NCBI GenBank assembly: GCA_003150225.1
Contig: QAND01000029.1
Location: 42,962-106,961 of the forward strand
Origin: Bacillota bacterium
GTDB lineage: Bacteria; Bacillota; Clostridia; Christensenellales; QAND01
DNA length: 64,000 nt
Direction: 5' to 3'
In this document: in pieces, positions 1 through 9,315 of the stretch
Layout: every line of letters begins with the position of its first letter
Position numbering within the stretch: position 1 is the first letter of the stretch
Notes under the pieces: generated by a model
What the model was told of the DNA's origin: nothing
The model's input: the letters and a program-made list of their open reading frames with translations, nothing else
Database searches by the model: none
Position numbers and translations under genes: made by a program

Positions 1-930
1 TATTTTATGTACGTATACTGGGAGATGAATTTCTTTGTCGATAAGCTCTCCCGCACGTTGATTCCCTTGGGGTTATCGGGAATCATGTTCGGCCTTGGCA
101 CCGCCAGTAAGTGGATCGGCATCTATGCTGGAGGCGGTTTGGCAGTGGCCTTCTTTACCACCCTATATAAGCGATACCGGGAGTATCGAGCGGCAAAGCT
201 GCTGCTTTCCAGCGGGGAAGGGGCGGCGCCGCATCTGCGCATACTGGAGACCTTCTGGCCCAATACCATCAAAACCCTCTTGTTCTGCTGCGTCTTTTTC
301 ATCCTAATCCCGGTGGCCATCTACCTTGCCTCCTATCTGCCCTATTTCCTGTGTGCTGAAGCGCCTTATGATCTCAAGGGGGTCATAGGCGTACAGGAAT
401 TTATGCTCAGCTATCACAGCGGCCTGACGGCGACCCATCCTTATCAGAGCCCCTGGTATCAATGGCCCGTGGTCTACCGGCCCATCTGGTTTTACAGCGG
501 AACCAACGTAGGTGAGGGAATGATGAGCAGCATTGCCAGCTTTGGCAATCCCCTGATCTGGTGGGGTGGCCTGCTGTTTACCATTTACAGCATTATCACC
601 TATCATCGGCGGACCCGTGGGGAGAAACGGGCGCTGTCCTTCCTCTTCATTTGTCTGGGCGCAGCGTTCCTCCCCTGGACCCTCATCACACGGGCCACGT
701 TTATCTATCATTACTTCGCTTCGGTGCCCTTCATCATTCTACTGACCGGATTTGGCTTCCGATGGCTGGAAAAGCGCTTCTCCCAGGGCTGGTTTAAATG
801 GGTCTATCTTTGCATATGCCTGGGCGTGTTCTGCCTTTTCTATCCCGTGTGGTCGGGAATGGAGATCGGCGCCCAGTGGGCCATGGATCACCTGCAATGG
901 TTCCCGTCCTGGTGGTTCTTCCGATTATAA
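1..930 (+). CDS. Membrane protein mannosyltransferase (PMT-like), 3' part only
   Basis: The frame is open to the left edge, so the first methionine at base 7 is probably internal and the N-terminal part lies outside the window. The 309 visible residues form several hydrophobic membrane segments. They include the motif HPYQSPWYQWP followed by RPIWFYSG, which resembles the C-terminal four-helix region of the dolichyl-phosphate-mannose protein mannosyltransferase family (PMT_4TMC type). Such enzymes take a sugar from a polyprenyl-phosphate carrier and transfer it on the outer face of the membrane. The catalytic N-terminal loop cannot be seen, so donor and acceptor are unknown. It ends 18 bases before yifB. 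Confidence 0.75.
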   Translation, partial: YFMYVYWEMNFFVDKLSRTLIPLGLSGIMFGLGTASKWIGIYAGGGLAVAFFTTLYKRYREYRAAKLLLSSGEGAAPHLRILETFWPNTIKTLLFCCVFFILIPVAIYLASYLPYFLCAEAPYDLKGVIGVQEFMLSYHSGLTATHPYQSPWYQWPVVYRPIWFYSGTNVGEGMMSSIASFGNPLIWWGGLLFTIYSIITYHRRTRGEKRALSFLFICLGAAFLPWTLITRATFIYHYFASVPFIILLTGFGFRWLEKRFSQGWFKWVYLCICLGVFCLFYPVWSGMEIGAQWAMDHLQWFPSWWFFRL

Positions 931-948
931 AATAGGGGGATGAGGCCG

Positions 949-2478
949 ATGCTGGCCAAGGTCAACAGCTATGGCATATTGGGCATTACTGGATATCCCG
1001 TTACCGTGGAGGTGGACGTGGCAAACGGCCTTCCCATGTTTGACATCGTGGGACTTCCGGACGCCTCGGTAAAGGAATCCCGGGAGCGGGTGCGCAGCGC
1101 GCTCCGTAACGGGGGATTTGAGATGCCAAATCTTCGGATTACGGTGAATCTGGCTCCAGCCGATATCAAAAAGGAAGGCGCGCTCTACGATCTTCCCATT
1201 GCCCTCGGCCTTCTGGTGGCCTCGGGACAGTTGGATGCCGATGCCCTTTTAGGCTATACCGTCATTGGTGAACTTTCCCTGGACGGCACCGTGCGGAGGA
1301 TTCACGGGGTATTGCCCATGGCAATCGACGCCCGGCAACGAAATGTGCCGGCTATGCTGGTTCCCATGGAAAACGCCGAAGAGGCCGCTTATATTCAAGG
1401 CATCGGCGTCTACGGCGCAGAAAGCCTCTCCCAAGCGGTAGGACACTTAAAAGGAGAGGCTCCCATTGCGCCCCTGATTGGCCGGGAGTGGAGGCCAGGA
1501 AGAGAGGACGCTCCAGTGCCGGATTTTGCCGATATCCGAGGCCAGGAGGGCGCAAAGCGAGCCATGGAGATCGCTGCGGCGGGAGGACACAATCTTCTGC
1601 TGATCGGCCCCCCGGGATCGGGTAAGACCATGTTGGCGCGAAGCCTTGTGGGGATCCTACCGGACCTCAGCTTTGAAGAGGCTTTGGAGATCACCAAGAT
1701 CCATTCGGTGAGCGGTGCTTTGAAAAGCGGGCAGGGCGGCGTCCTATCCATCCGCCCTTTCCGGGCGCCCCATCATTCTGCCTCTACCGCCGCTTTGACG
1801 GGCGGCGGCACCCGGGCGAAGCCCGGGGAGGTGAGTCTAAGCCACCTTGGGGTGCTTTTCCTGGATGAACTGCCCGAGTTCCGCCGGGATGCCTTGGAAG
1901 CATTGCGCCAGCCTCTGGAGGACGGCTCCGTTACCGTCTCCCGGGTGACGGCTTCCATGACCTATCCTGCTGATTTCATGCTGGTTGCCGCCATGAACCC
2001 CTGTCCCTGCGGTCATTATGGTACCGAGCAATGCCGCTGTACCCCCCTGCAGATCCAGCGGTATTTGGGCAGGATCAGCGGCCCGCTTTTGGATCGCATC
2101 GATATGCATGTGGAGATGGGGCCGGTAACCTATTCTGAACTGACGGAAGGGCCAAGTGGGGAACCCTCCAGCGCTGTGCGGGAACGGGTAAACGCTGCTC
2201 GGCGGACGCAGGCGGATCGCTTTCCCCGTAAAGGTATCTACTGCAATGCCCAGTTGGATGCAGCGGGGCTCAAGAGACACTGCCAGACCGACGCCTTGGG
2301 AGACCGGATCTTACGACAGGCTTTTGGCGGGATGGATCTATCGGCCCGAGCCTATACCCGAATTCTAAAGGTGGCTCGAACCATCGCGGATCTGGATGGC
2401 AGCCAAGAGATTCTGGGCCGTCATGTGGCCGAGGCAGTACAATACCGCAGCCTTGACAGAAAATATTGGGGGGTGTAG
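949..2478 (+). CDS. comM: YifB/ComM family Mg-chelatase-like AAA+ ATPase
   Basis: The family is known from ComM, a hexameric helicase that promotes branch migration when transforming DNA integrates. This product (509 aa) has the N-terminal ChlI-like domain (MLAKVNSYG start, then GLPMFDIVGLPDASVKESRE), Walker A GPPGSGKT near residue 220, Walker B LFLDELPEF near 305, a CPCG element and the C-terminal Mg-chelatase domain. I start at ATG 949 because AGGGGG (934-939) is 9 bases upstream and the family begins MLAKVNSYG; an in-frame ATG at 940 is the alternative but leaves no room for that ribosome site. It is 3 bases upstream of dprA, so two transformation-related genes are coupled. Confidence 0.93.
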   Translation: MLAKVNSYGILGITGYPVTVEVDVANGLPMFDIVGLPDASVKESRERVRSALRNGGFEMPNLRITVNLAPADIKKEGALYDLPIALGLLVASGQLDADALLGYTVIGELSLDGTVRRIHGVLPMAIDARQRNVPAMLVPMENAEEAAYIQGIGVYGAESLSQAVGHLKGEAPIAPLIGREWRPGREDAPVPDFADIRGQEGAKRAMEIAAAGGHNLLLIGPPGSGKTMLARSLVGILPDLSFEEALEITKIHSVSGALKSGQGGVLSIRPFRAPHHSASTAALTGGGTRAKPGEVSLSHLGVLFLDELPEFRRDALEALRQPLEDGSVTVSRVTASMTYPADFMLVAAMNPCPCGHYGTEQCRCTPLQIQRYLGRISGPLLDRIDMHVEMGPVTYSELTEGPSGEPSSAVRERVNAARRTQADRFPRKGIYCNAQLDAAGLKRHCQTDALGDRILRQAFGGMDLSARAYTRILKVARTIADLDGSQEILGRHVAEAVQYRSLDRKYWGV

Positions 2479-2481
2479 TAT

Positions 2482-3585
2482 ATGTCAAATTCCAAGTTGA
2501 TCTATGCGGTCTGGCTCAATGCCATCGAGGGAATCGGGGCCAGGCGGTACGATGAGATATGCCGGCGTTTTGGCTCTCCTCAAGAGGTATTTGAAAACGC
2601 CACCCGACAAGAGCTGCTGAAAATCCCCTCGCTGGGGGAACGAATCGCGGAATCCATTCTGGAGCATAGAACCCAACAGGCCCTGGATTCCATTGAAAAG
2701 GATTTGATGGAACAGGACGCGCGGGTTTACCTGCGTGAGGATGAGGGCTATCCTGCCATCCTCCGGGAGATTGCCGATCCGCCGCCCATCCTTTATGTAA
2801 GGGGCAATCTTTCCTTTGAAGGCCTTCGGATGCTTGCCATGGTTGGGACCCGGCATCCTACCCGCTATGGAAGGGACATGGCCTACCGGCTTGCTCAGGA
2901 GCTGGGAGAACAGGGGATCACGGTGGTTTCCGGTCTTGCCCGGGGGATTGACGCCTGCTGCCATGCTGGAGCCCTTGCGGGAGACGGAACCACCATTGCG
3001 GTGCTAGGCTGCGGGGTGGATGTTGTCTATCCCGCCGAAAACCGACGGCTGTATCAGCAGATCCAGGAGAGGGGACTGGTGATCTCCGATTATCACTTTG
3101 GCACCAAGCCCATCGGCGCCCATTTTCCCGCCCGAAACCGGATCATCAGCGGCTTATCCCGGGGAACCGTAGTGGTGGAAAGCAAGATAAAGGGCGGTAG
3201 CCTCATCACCGCCGCCTATGCGCTGGAGCAGAATCGGGATGTGTTTGCGGTGCCGGGAAATATCAATCAGGAGACCGCAAAGGGCACCAATGCGCTTATC
3301 GCAGACGGTGCTAAGATGGTTCAGGGAGCCCACTCCATCCTGGAGGAGTACCCCGATTGGGGCGGGGCATTCCAGCCCAAAGCTGGATCAAAGATGCCGG
3401 ATCTCCAGCAGCTGGAGCCGGATGAACGGCGGATTGTCCAATTATTATTGGAGGGGGAACTCCCCTTTGATTCGCTCATGGGACAGATGGGGATGACCGC
3501 AGGCAGCCTGGGGGCTGTCTTGACAATCTTGGAGATAAAAGGAATAATAAAACAGTTGCCGGGACGCATTTACTGCATTAGCTGA
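2482..3585 (+). CDS. dprA: DNA-processing protein DprA
   Basis: DprA binds incoming single-stranded DNA in the cytoplasm and loads RecA on it. The 367-residue product has an N-terminal helix-hairpin-helix/SAM-like region (LNAIEGIGARRY). It is followed by the Rossmann-like core with VGTRHPTRYG near residue 121, GLARGIDACCHAGAL, AVLGCGVDVVYP and the GGSLITAAYALEQ / VFAVPGN motifs, and then a C-terminal winged-helix segment. Full length for the family. It lies between yifB and topA, the common order in Bacillota. Confidence 0.95.
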   Translation: MSNSKLIYAVWLNAIEGIGARRYDEICRRFGSPQEVFENATRQELLKIPSLGERIAESILEHRTQQALDSIEKDLMEQDARVYLREDEGYPAILREIADPPPILYVRGNLSFEGLRMLAMVGTRHPTRYGRDMAYRLAQELGEQGITVVSGLARGIDACCHAGALAGDGTTIAVLGCGVDVVYPAENRRLYQQIQERGLVISDYHFGTKPIGAHFPARNRIISGLSRGTVVVESKIKGGSLITAAYALEQNRDVFAVPGNINQETAKGTNALIADGAKMVQGAHSILEEYPDWGGAFQPKAGSKMPDLQQLEPDERRIVQLLLEGELPFDSLMGQMGMTAGSLGAVLTILEIKGIIKQLPGRIYCIS

Positions 3586-3600
3586 CCGGCGGAGGAATCT

Positions 3601-5853
3601 ATGGAGCAAGAAACCACCAAGAAGACCACGACCAAAAAGAGTACTGCGGCTTCCGCCACGGCAAAGAAAACGGCGGCCAAGGCCGGTTCTAAAAAGACAA
3701 CTAAAAAAACCACCGCTTCTAAGGCAAAAAAGACCAAGGGAGACCATACCCTGGTGATCGTTGAGTCCCCGGCCAAGGCTCATACCATCGGCAAATTTGT
3801 AGGTAAGGATTATAAAGTGATTGCCAGCCAAGGCCATGTGCGGGATCTTCCTGCAAAGCAGCTTGGGGTGGATGTGGAAAACGGATTTACCCCCAAGTAT
3901 GTCAACCTTACCGGGCGCAGCAAGATCATCACCAACATCAAAGCCGAGGCCAAGGAGAGCAAAAACGTTCTTCTGGCCACCGACCCGGACCGGGAGGGAG
4001 AGGCCATCAGCTGGCACATTGCCCAGGTGCTCGGCCTCAGCGAGAACGATCCCTGTCGGATCGAGTTCAACGAAATCACCGAGGGAGCGGTAAAAAGCGC
4101 TCTGAGCCATCCCCGCACCATCGATATGGGACGGGTCAACGCCCAACAGGCCCGGCGAATTCTAGATCGATTGGTGGGTTATCAAATCAGCCCCATCCTA
4201 TGGCGTAAGGTGAAGAAAGGCCTTTCTGCTGGACGGGTGCAGAGCGTTGCCGTTAAGATCATCTGTGAGCGGGACCGGGAGATCGAAAAATTTAAACCCG
4301 AGGAGTACTGGAGCATCACCGGCGCTTTTACCGAGCTGCTCCATAACCAGCAGTTTTTAGCCAAGCTGGAGCGAATCAAGGGAAAGAAGGCCGCCATCCA
4401 TAACGAGGAGGAGGCCAAGGCGCTGGTGGAAGCCGCAAAGGGCGCGGCGTTTACCATTGCCACCGTAAAAAAGGGCCAGCGGATGCGCCGGGCCCAGCCT
4501 CCCTTTACCACCAGCACCATGCAGCAGGAGGCCAGCCGCAAGCTTAACATGACCCCGTCCGTCACCATGCGGGTTGCTCAGAGCCTGTATGAAGGCGTGG
4601 ACATCCCCGGCCAGGGGGCGGTGGGCCTGATTACCTATATCCGTACCGACAGCATGCGCATCAGCGCCGAGGCAGCCGCGGAGGCCCGGGAATATATCGC
4701 CGGCCGGTTCGGCAGCAACTATCTGCCCGCAAAGCCCAACGTATACCGGAACCGCAAGAGCGCCCAAGACGCCCATGAGGCCATTCGTCCCACCTCTCTT
4801 CAACGGACGCCCCAGAGCCTTTCCGGAACCTTGAACCGGGACCAGCTGCGGTTATACGAACTGGTTTATAATCGGTTTGTCGCCAGCCAGATGGCCCCCG
4901 AGGTATCCGATACCGTCACCGCCGATATCGTCGGCGGCGACTTGACGTTCCGTTCTACTGGTTCCATCGTCCGGTTTGATGGCTATCGGGCCATCTACAC
5001 AGAGGGCCGGGACGAGGAGGAGGAAAAGGATCAGCGGCTCCCAGAGCTCATCGAGGGAACGGCCTGCCGGATGGAAAAGGCCGATCCCAAACAGCACTTT
5101 ACCCAGCCTCCGCCCAAGTACACCGAGGCTACGCTGGTCAAAGCGCTTGAGGAGCGGGGAATCGGACGTCCCAGCACCTACGCTACCATCATCTCCACCA
5201 TCCTGGACAGGGAGTACGTGGAGCGCCAGAGCCGGCAGCTTTCCGCTACGCCCCTGGGATTTTTGATTACGGATATTTTGGAGCAGTACTTTACCAACAT
5301 TGTGGATGAGGAATTTACCGCAGGCATGGAAAATACCCTGGATGAGATCGAGGAAGGGGAGGACTGGCAGCAGGCGGTAGGTGCGTTCTATGGGCCTTTT
5401 AAGGAAAGCCTGGACAACGCTGAAAAGAATATGGAACGGGTGAAGCTTCCCGAGGAGGTCACAGACGAGCCCTGTCCCAACTGCGGCGCTATGATGGTCA
5501 TCAAGAGCGGTCGATTCGGCAAGTTTTTGGCCTGCCCCAACTATCCCGAATGCAAGACCACCAAGCCCCTCATTGAAAAGACGGGAACCAAGTGCCCTAA
5601 ATGCGGCGGCGATGTGGTAAAGAAGAAAAGTAAAAAGGGCAAGGTGTTTTACGGTTGCGCCAACTATCCCAACTGTGATTTTGTTTCCTGGGATATGCCC
5701 TTGGATGAAAAATGCGAAAAATGCGGCGCCTATATGGTGCAGCGGTGGGGCAAAAATAAGCGCCCCTATAAGCAGTGTTCCAACCCTGAGTGTCAGAATC
5801 GGGTGTTTGGGAACGGGAAGGAAAAGAAGGAAACGGAAGGACAGGATGAATAG
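3601..5853 (+). CDS. topA: DNA topoisomerase I with basic N-terminal tail
   Basis: Type IA topoisomerase that relaxes negative supercoils. After a lysine/threonine/alanine-rich tail of about 47 residues comes the Toprim domain (LVIVESPAKAHTIGKF, DPDREGEAISWHI). The catalytic tyrosine is Y346 in LITYIRTDS, followed by GRPSTYATIIST. Three C-terminal four-cysteine zinc fingers end the protein (CPNCG, CPKCGG and CEKCG each paired with a later C..C). At 750 residues it is long because of the tail, which is absent from most homologues I know and looks disordered; see findings. The 3' end overlaps trmFO by 8 bases. Confidence 0.97.
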   Translation: MEQETTKKTTTKKSTAASATAKKTAAKAGSKKTTKKTTASKAKKTKGDHTLVIVESPAKAHTIGKFVGKDYKVIASQGHVRDLPAKQLGVDVENGFTPKYVNLTGRSKIITNIKAEAKESKNVLLATDPDREGEAISWHIAQVLGLSENDPCRIEFNEITEGAVKSALSHPRTIDMGRVNAQQARRILDRLVGYQISPILWRKVKKGLSAGRVQSVAVKIICERDREIEKFKPEEYWSITGAFTELLHNQQFLAKLERIKGKKAAIHNEEEAKALVEAAKGAAFTIATVKKGQRMRRAQPPFTTSTMQQEASRKLNMTPSVTMRVAQSLYEGVDIPGQGAVGLITYIRTDSMRISAEAAAEAREYIAGRFGSNYLPAKPNVYRNRKSAQDAHEAIRPTSLQRTPQSLSGTLNRDQLRLYELVYNRFVASQMAPEVSDTVTADIVGGDLTFRSTGSIVRFDGYRAIYTEGRDEEEEKDQRLPELIEGTACRMEKADPKQHFTQPPPKYTEATLVKALEERGIGRPSTYATIISTILDREYVERQSRQLSATPLGFLITDILEQYFTNIVDEEFTAGMENTLDEIEEGEDWQQAVGAFYGPFKESLDNAEKNMERVKLPEEVTDEPCPNCGAMMVIKSGRFGKFLACPNYPECKTTKPLIEKTGTKCPKCGGDVVKKKSKKGKVFYGCANYPNCDFVSWDMPLDEKCEKCGAYMVQRWGKNKRPYKQCSNPECQNRVFGNGKEKKETEGQDE

Positions 5854-7156
5854 CGTATCGGTAGTGGGCGGCGGCCTGGCAGGATGCGAGGCAGCCCTCC
5901 AGTTGGCCCGCCGGGGTGTGGACGTCACGCTGTATGAAATGAAACCCGCCCGGTTTTCGCCCGCCCATCGCTCCCCAATGTTTGCGGAATTGGTGTGCAG
6001 CAACTCCCTCAAAAGCATGAAGGAGGACAGCGCCCCATACCTATTGAAATGGGAGATGGAACAGCTGGGCTCCATTGTGATGGAGAGCGCCCGCCGCTGC
6101 GCCGTTCCGGCGGGTGGGGCGCTTTCAGTGGATCGGGAAGCCTTTTCCGGCTATATCACAGAGCGGATTGAACATCACCCTCACATTCGGGTGATCCGCG
6201 AGGAGCTAACCCATCTGCCAAAGGAGGAGCGCGCCATCATCGCTACCGGCCCGCTGACCTCCGCCGGGTTATACCGGGAGATCACCGATCTTGTAGGGGA
6301 ATCCCTCTATTTTTATGACGCAGCAGCCCCCATCGTGGACGGCGCTACCATTGATCTTTCCCGGGCATACTTTCAGGGACGGTACGACCAAGACGCAGAC
6401 TATCTCAACTGTCCCATGACAAAGGAAGAGTACGACGCCTTCTATGACGCGCTGGTTTCCGCTCAAACGGCGCCCCTTTCGGAGGAGGATCAGAAGGTCG
6501 TCCATTTTGAGGGATGCATGCCCATTGAGGCCATGGCAAAACGGGGAAGGCAGACTCCTCTGTTTGGTCCCATGAGCCCTAAGGGGATCTATGACCCCGT
6601 CACCGATAAACGGCCCTACGCCGTGGTGCAGCTTCGCCGGGAGGATCAGGAGGGTACCATGTTCAACCTGGTGGGCTTCCAAACCAATTTGACCTTTCCG
6701 GAACAGCGCAGGGTATTTCGGATGATTCCCGCTCTTTCTGAGGCTACTTTTTTCCGCTATGGAGTAATGCACCGAAACACCTTTCTCCATTCCCCCAGCC
6801 TTTTGGATGAACGGCTACGGCTGAAATGCCGGCCAAACCTTTCCTTTGCGGGACAGATCACCGGCGTTGAGGGCTATGTGGAGTCGGCTGCCTGCGGCAT
6901 TTTAGCGGGGATTTTTGCCGCCCATGAGGTTTTGGGAAAGCTCCAGCCGGAGTTTCCCCATACCACTGGCCATGGCGCGCTTTTGCGCTATGTAACGGCC
7001 TACGGCGGTTCGGATTTTCAGCCCATGAACATGAACTTTGGAATTCTTCCCCCTATAACGGGAATAAAGGGAAAGCGGGAGCGGCACCAGGCCGCCGTCC
7101 AGCGGGGGAAAGAGGATTTGCTTGCTACCATGGAACGCTATCAACTATGGGTTTAA
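5846..7156 (+). CDS. trmFO: TrmFO, folate-dependent tRNA (uracil-54-C5) methyltransferase
   Basis: Uses methylenetetrahydrofolate and FAD to make ribothymidine at position 54 of tRNA in Gram-positive bacteria. The start ATG 5846 follows GGAAGGACAGG and gives MNSVSVVGGGLAGCEAAL, an FAD-binding GxGxxG fold at the very N-terminus. Further family motifs are YEMKPARFSPAH, LVCSNSLKS and YVESAACGILAG. Its 436 residues match the family. In Bacillus subtilis a xerC-type gene (codV) separates trmFO from hslV; here hslV follows after 13 bases. Confidence 0.95.
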   Translation: MNSVSVVGGGLAGCEAALQLARRGVDVTLYEMKPARFSPAHRSPMFAELVCSNSLKSMKEDSAPYLLKWEMEQLGSIVMESARRCAVPAGGALSVDREAFSGYITERIEHHPHIRVIREELTHLPKEERAIIATGPLTSAGLYREITDLVGESLYFYDAAAPIVDGATIDLSRAYFQGRYDQDADYLNCPMTKEEYDAFYDALVSAQTAPLSEEDQKVVHFEGCMPIEAMAKRGRQTPLFGPMSPKGIYDPVTDKRPYAVVQLRREDQEGTMFNLVGFQTNLTFPEQRRVFRMIPALSEATFFRYGVMHRNTFLHSPSLLDERLRLKCRPNLSFAGQITGVEGYVESAACGILAGIFAAHEVLGKLQPEFPHTTGHGALLRYVTAYGGSDFQPMNMNFGILPPITGIKGKRERHQAAVQRGKEDLLATMERYQLWV

Positions 7157-7169
7157 GGAGGAATGACTT

Positions 7170-7700
7170 TTGTTTGAAGGAACCACCATCGTCGCGGTCA
7201 AGCGGGAGGGCGTCTGCGCCATTGCCGGGGACGGCCAAGTGACCATGGGTCAAAATACGGTGATGAAGAACACCGCCCAGAAGGTACGGCGGCTTTATAA
7301 GGATCGGGTGGTGATCGGCTTTGCAGGAAGCGTAGCCGACGCCTTTACCCTTTCGGAGCGGTTTGAAAACAAGTTGGAGCAGTTTTCTGGCAATCTACGC
7401 CGCGCGGCAGTTGAATTGGCCAAGGAATGGCGGGGGGATAAGATGCTCCGCAACCTGGAAGCCCTGATGCTGGCGGCTGATAAAGACGATCTGCTTTTGA
7501 TCTCCGGCAATGGAGAGGTCATCGATCCCGATGACGGTGTGGCGGCCATCGGCAGTGGCGGAAACTTCGCTCTGGCGGCGGCGCGCGCCCTTCGGCAAAA
7601 CACGGAGCTGTCCGCTTCCGAGATCGCCCGAAAATCCATCGAGATCGCCGCGGATATCTGTATCTTTACCAACCGTAACATCACGGTTATGGAGGTGTAA
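7170..7700 (+). CDS. hslV: HslV (ClpQ) peptidase subunit
   Basis: N-terminal threonine peptidase of the two-component HslUV protease. I read a TTG start at 7170 behind AAGGAGG (7155-7161), giving [10 protein letters not shown]. The catalytic residue would be T5 after removal of a four-residue leader, as in other Bacillota ClpQ proteins with short pro-peptides. The family motifs [19 protein letters not shown] and [15 protein letters not shown] are present in 176 residues. It is 2 bases from hslU, so the two subunits are translationally coupled. Confidence 0.95.
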   Translation: MFEGTTIVAVKREGVCAIAGDGQVTMGQNTVMKNTAQKVRRLYKDRVVIGFAGSVADAFTLSERFENKLEQFSGNLRRAAVELAKEWRGDKMLRNLEALMLAADKDDLLLISGNGEVIDPDDGVAAIGSGGNFALAAARALRQNTELSASEIARKSIEIAADICIFTNRNITVMEV

Positions 7701-7702
7701 CT

Positions 7703-9133
7703 ATGTCGGATTTGGTACCTGTAGCGGCCCATCCGGGCTCCCAGCGGGAAGCGGAACTGACCCCCAGGGAGATTGTGCGGGAGCTGGATAAATACATCAT
7801 TGGCCAGGCAAACGCAAAGCGGGCAGTCGCTGTGGCGCTTCGTAACCGTTACCGCCGCAGTATGCTCCCCCCAGAGATACAGGGGGAAATCACGCCCAAG
7901 AACATCTTGATGATGGGACCTACCGGCGTTGGAAAGACCGAGATCGCCCGCAGACTGGCCAAACTGGTCAATGCTCCCTTCATCAAGGTGGAGGCCACCA
8001 AATTTACCGAAGTGGGCTATGTAGGCCGAGACGTAGAATCCATGATCCGGGATCTCACCGAGGCGGCCATCCGCATTGTAAAGGAGGAGCGGCTGCAAAG
8101 CGTCCAGGAAAAGGCGGAACAAGCGGCTACCGAACGCTTGGTTGACCTATTGATGCCCCAGAATCAGAAAAAACAACAGCCTTCCGGGGGAACCCCCCTT
8201 GCCTCCATCTTTGGTGCGGCCATTCCCAGCCCCCAGAAGTCCATGACGGAGGAGGAAAAGGACGAATACTATTCCACCCGAAGCTCCATTGCTTTTCAGC
8301 TTAATTCCGGACTCCTGGAGAACCAGATCGTGGAGCTGGAGGTGGAGGAATCCCAGAACAACATGAATATGTCGGCCATGGGGATCGATATGAATATGGG
8401 AGATCTCCTTGGACCTTTGATGCCCAAACGCAAAAAGCTTCGCAAGATGCCGGTTTCCGACGCCCGGCGGGTATTGACCGCCGAAGAGGCTGATAAGCTC
8501 ATCGACATGGATGAGGTTACCCGGGAAGCGCTACTGCGAGCGGAAAACCACGGCATCGTGTTCATCGATGAGATCGATAAAATCGCTGGACGGCAGAATG
8601 CCGGCTCGGGGCCCGACGTATCCCGGGAAGGAGTTCAGCGGGACATTCTGCCCATCGTTGAGGGCAGCACCGTCATGACGAAGTATGGCCCCGTTAAGAC
8701 CGATTACATGCTGTTTATCGCTGCGGGCGCCTTCCATGTGAGCAAAGTAGAGGATCTGATTCCAGAGCTGCAGGGACGCTTTCCGGTGGTGGTATCCCTG
8801 GATAGCCTCACCGCAGAGGATTTTGCCCGTATCCTGGTGGAGCCGGATAACGCCATCACCAAGCAATACGCCGCCCTTCTATCCACAGAAAATGTAGCCA
8901 TCGACTTTACTCCGGACGGCGTCAGCGCCATCGCGGAATACGCCTTTAACGCCAACGAGACCTCGGAAAATCTAGGAGCTCGCCGACTGTATACCATTAT
9001 CGAGAATCTGCTGAACGATGAGATGTTCATGGCTGACGGCAGCGAAAAAACCGTTACCGTCAACAATGCCTATGTAACGGAACGGCTGAAGAGCGAATAC
9101 GATCCCCAGGAGCTGAAAAAATATATTCTGTAA
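7703..9133 (+). CDS. hslU: HslU (ClpY) ATPase subunit
   Basis: AAA+ unfoldase that feeds substrates to HslV. Over 476 residues it shows the N-terminal [17 protein letters not shown], Walker [10 protein letters not shown] near residue 72, the [18 protein letters not shown] motif, an inserted I-domain (about residues 115-250), Walker [11 protein letters not shown] near 288 and the C-terminal small domain ending LKKYIL, the tail that docks into HslV. Transcription likely ends at the hairpin 18 bases downstream. Confidence 0.96.
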   Translation: MSDLVPVAAHPGSQREAELTPREIVRELDKYIIGQANAKRAVAVALRNRYRRSMLPPEIQGEITPKNILMMGPTGVGKTEIARRLAKLVNAPFIKVEATKFTEVGYVGRDVESMIRDLTEAAIRIVKEERLQSVQEKAEQAATERLVDLLMPQNQKKQQPSGGTPLASIFGAAIPSPQKSMTEEEKDEYYSTRSSIAFQLNSGLLENQIVELEVEESQNNMNMSAMGIDMNMGDLLGPLMPKRKKLRKMPVSDARRVLTAEEADKLIDMDEVTREALLRAENHGIVFIDEIDKIAGRQNAGSGPDVSREGVQRDILPIVEGSTVMTKYGPVKTDYMLFIAAGAFHVSKVEDLIPELQGRFPVVVSLDSLTAEDFARILVEPDNAITKQYAALLSTENVAIDFTPDGVSAIAEYAFNANETSENLGARRLYTIIENLLNDEMFMADGSEKTVTVNNAYVTERLKSEYDPQELKKYIL

Positions 9134-9150
9134 ACGGCATTTGATCCACC

Positions 9151-9198
9151 GTGATCACCCGGACGGCTTCTGCCGTCCGGGCAGATCACTCTTTGTTT
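9151..9198 (+). terminator. Rho-independent terminator after hslU
   Basis: A perfect 10-base stem CCCGGACGGC / GCCGTCCGGG (9158-9167 with 9172-9181) has a TTCT loop. It is extended by GTGATC / GATCAC (9151-9156 with 9184-9189) and followed by TCTTTGTTT. It closes the comM-to-hslU gene run. Confidence 0.75.
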
Positions 9199-9315
9199 CG
9201 CGCCATTCGTTCGTGCGCCCCCACCGGGAGTCCTTCCCATCCAACCAAGAAGAACAAGAGGCCAGGCGTCCTCTGAGACAACGCCGGTAACAATCCTACG
9301 AAAGAGGTTGAAACA

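Noticed and set aside
4852..6075. 407-codon open frame on the minus strand, antisense to topA and trmFO
   Set aside because: It mirrors the codon pattern of two well-supported genes and shows no family motif and no own ribosome site.
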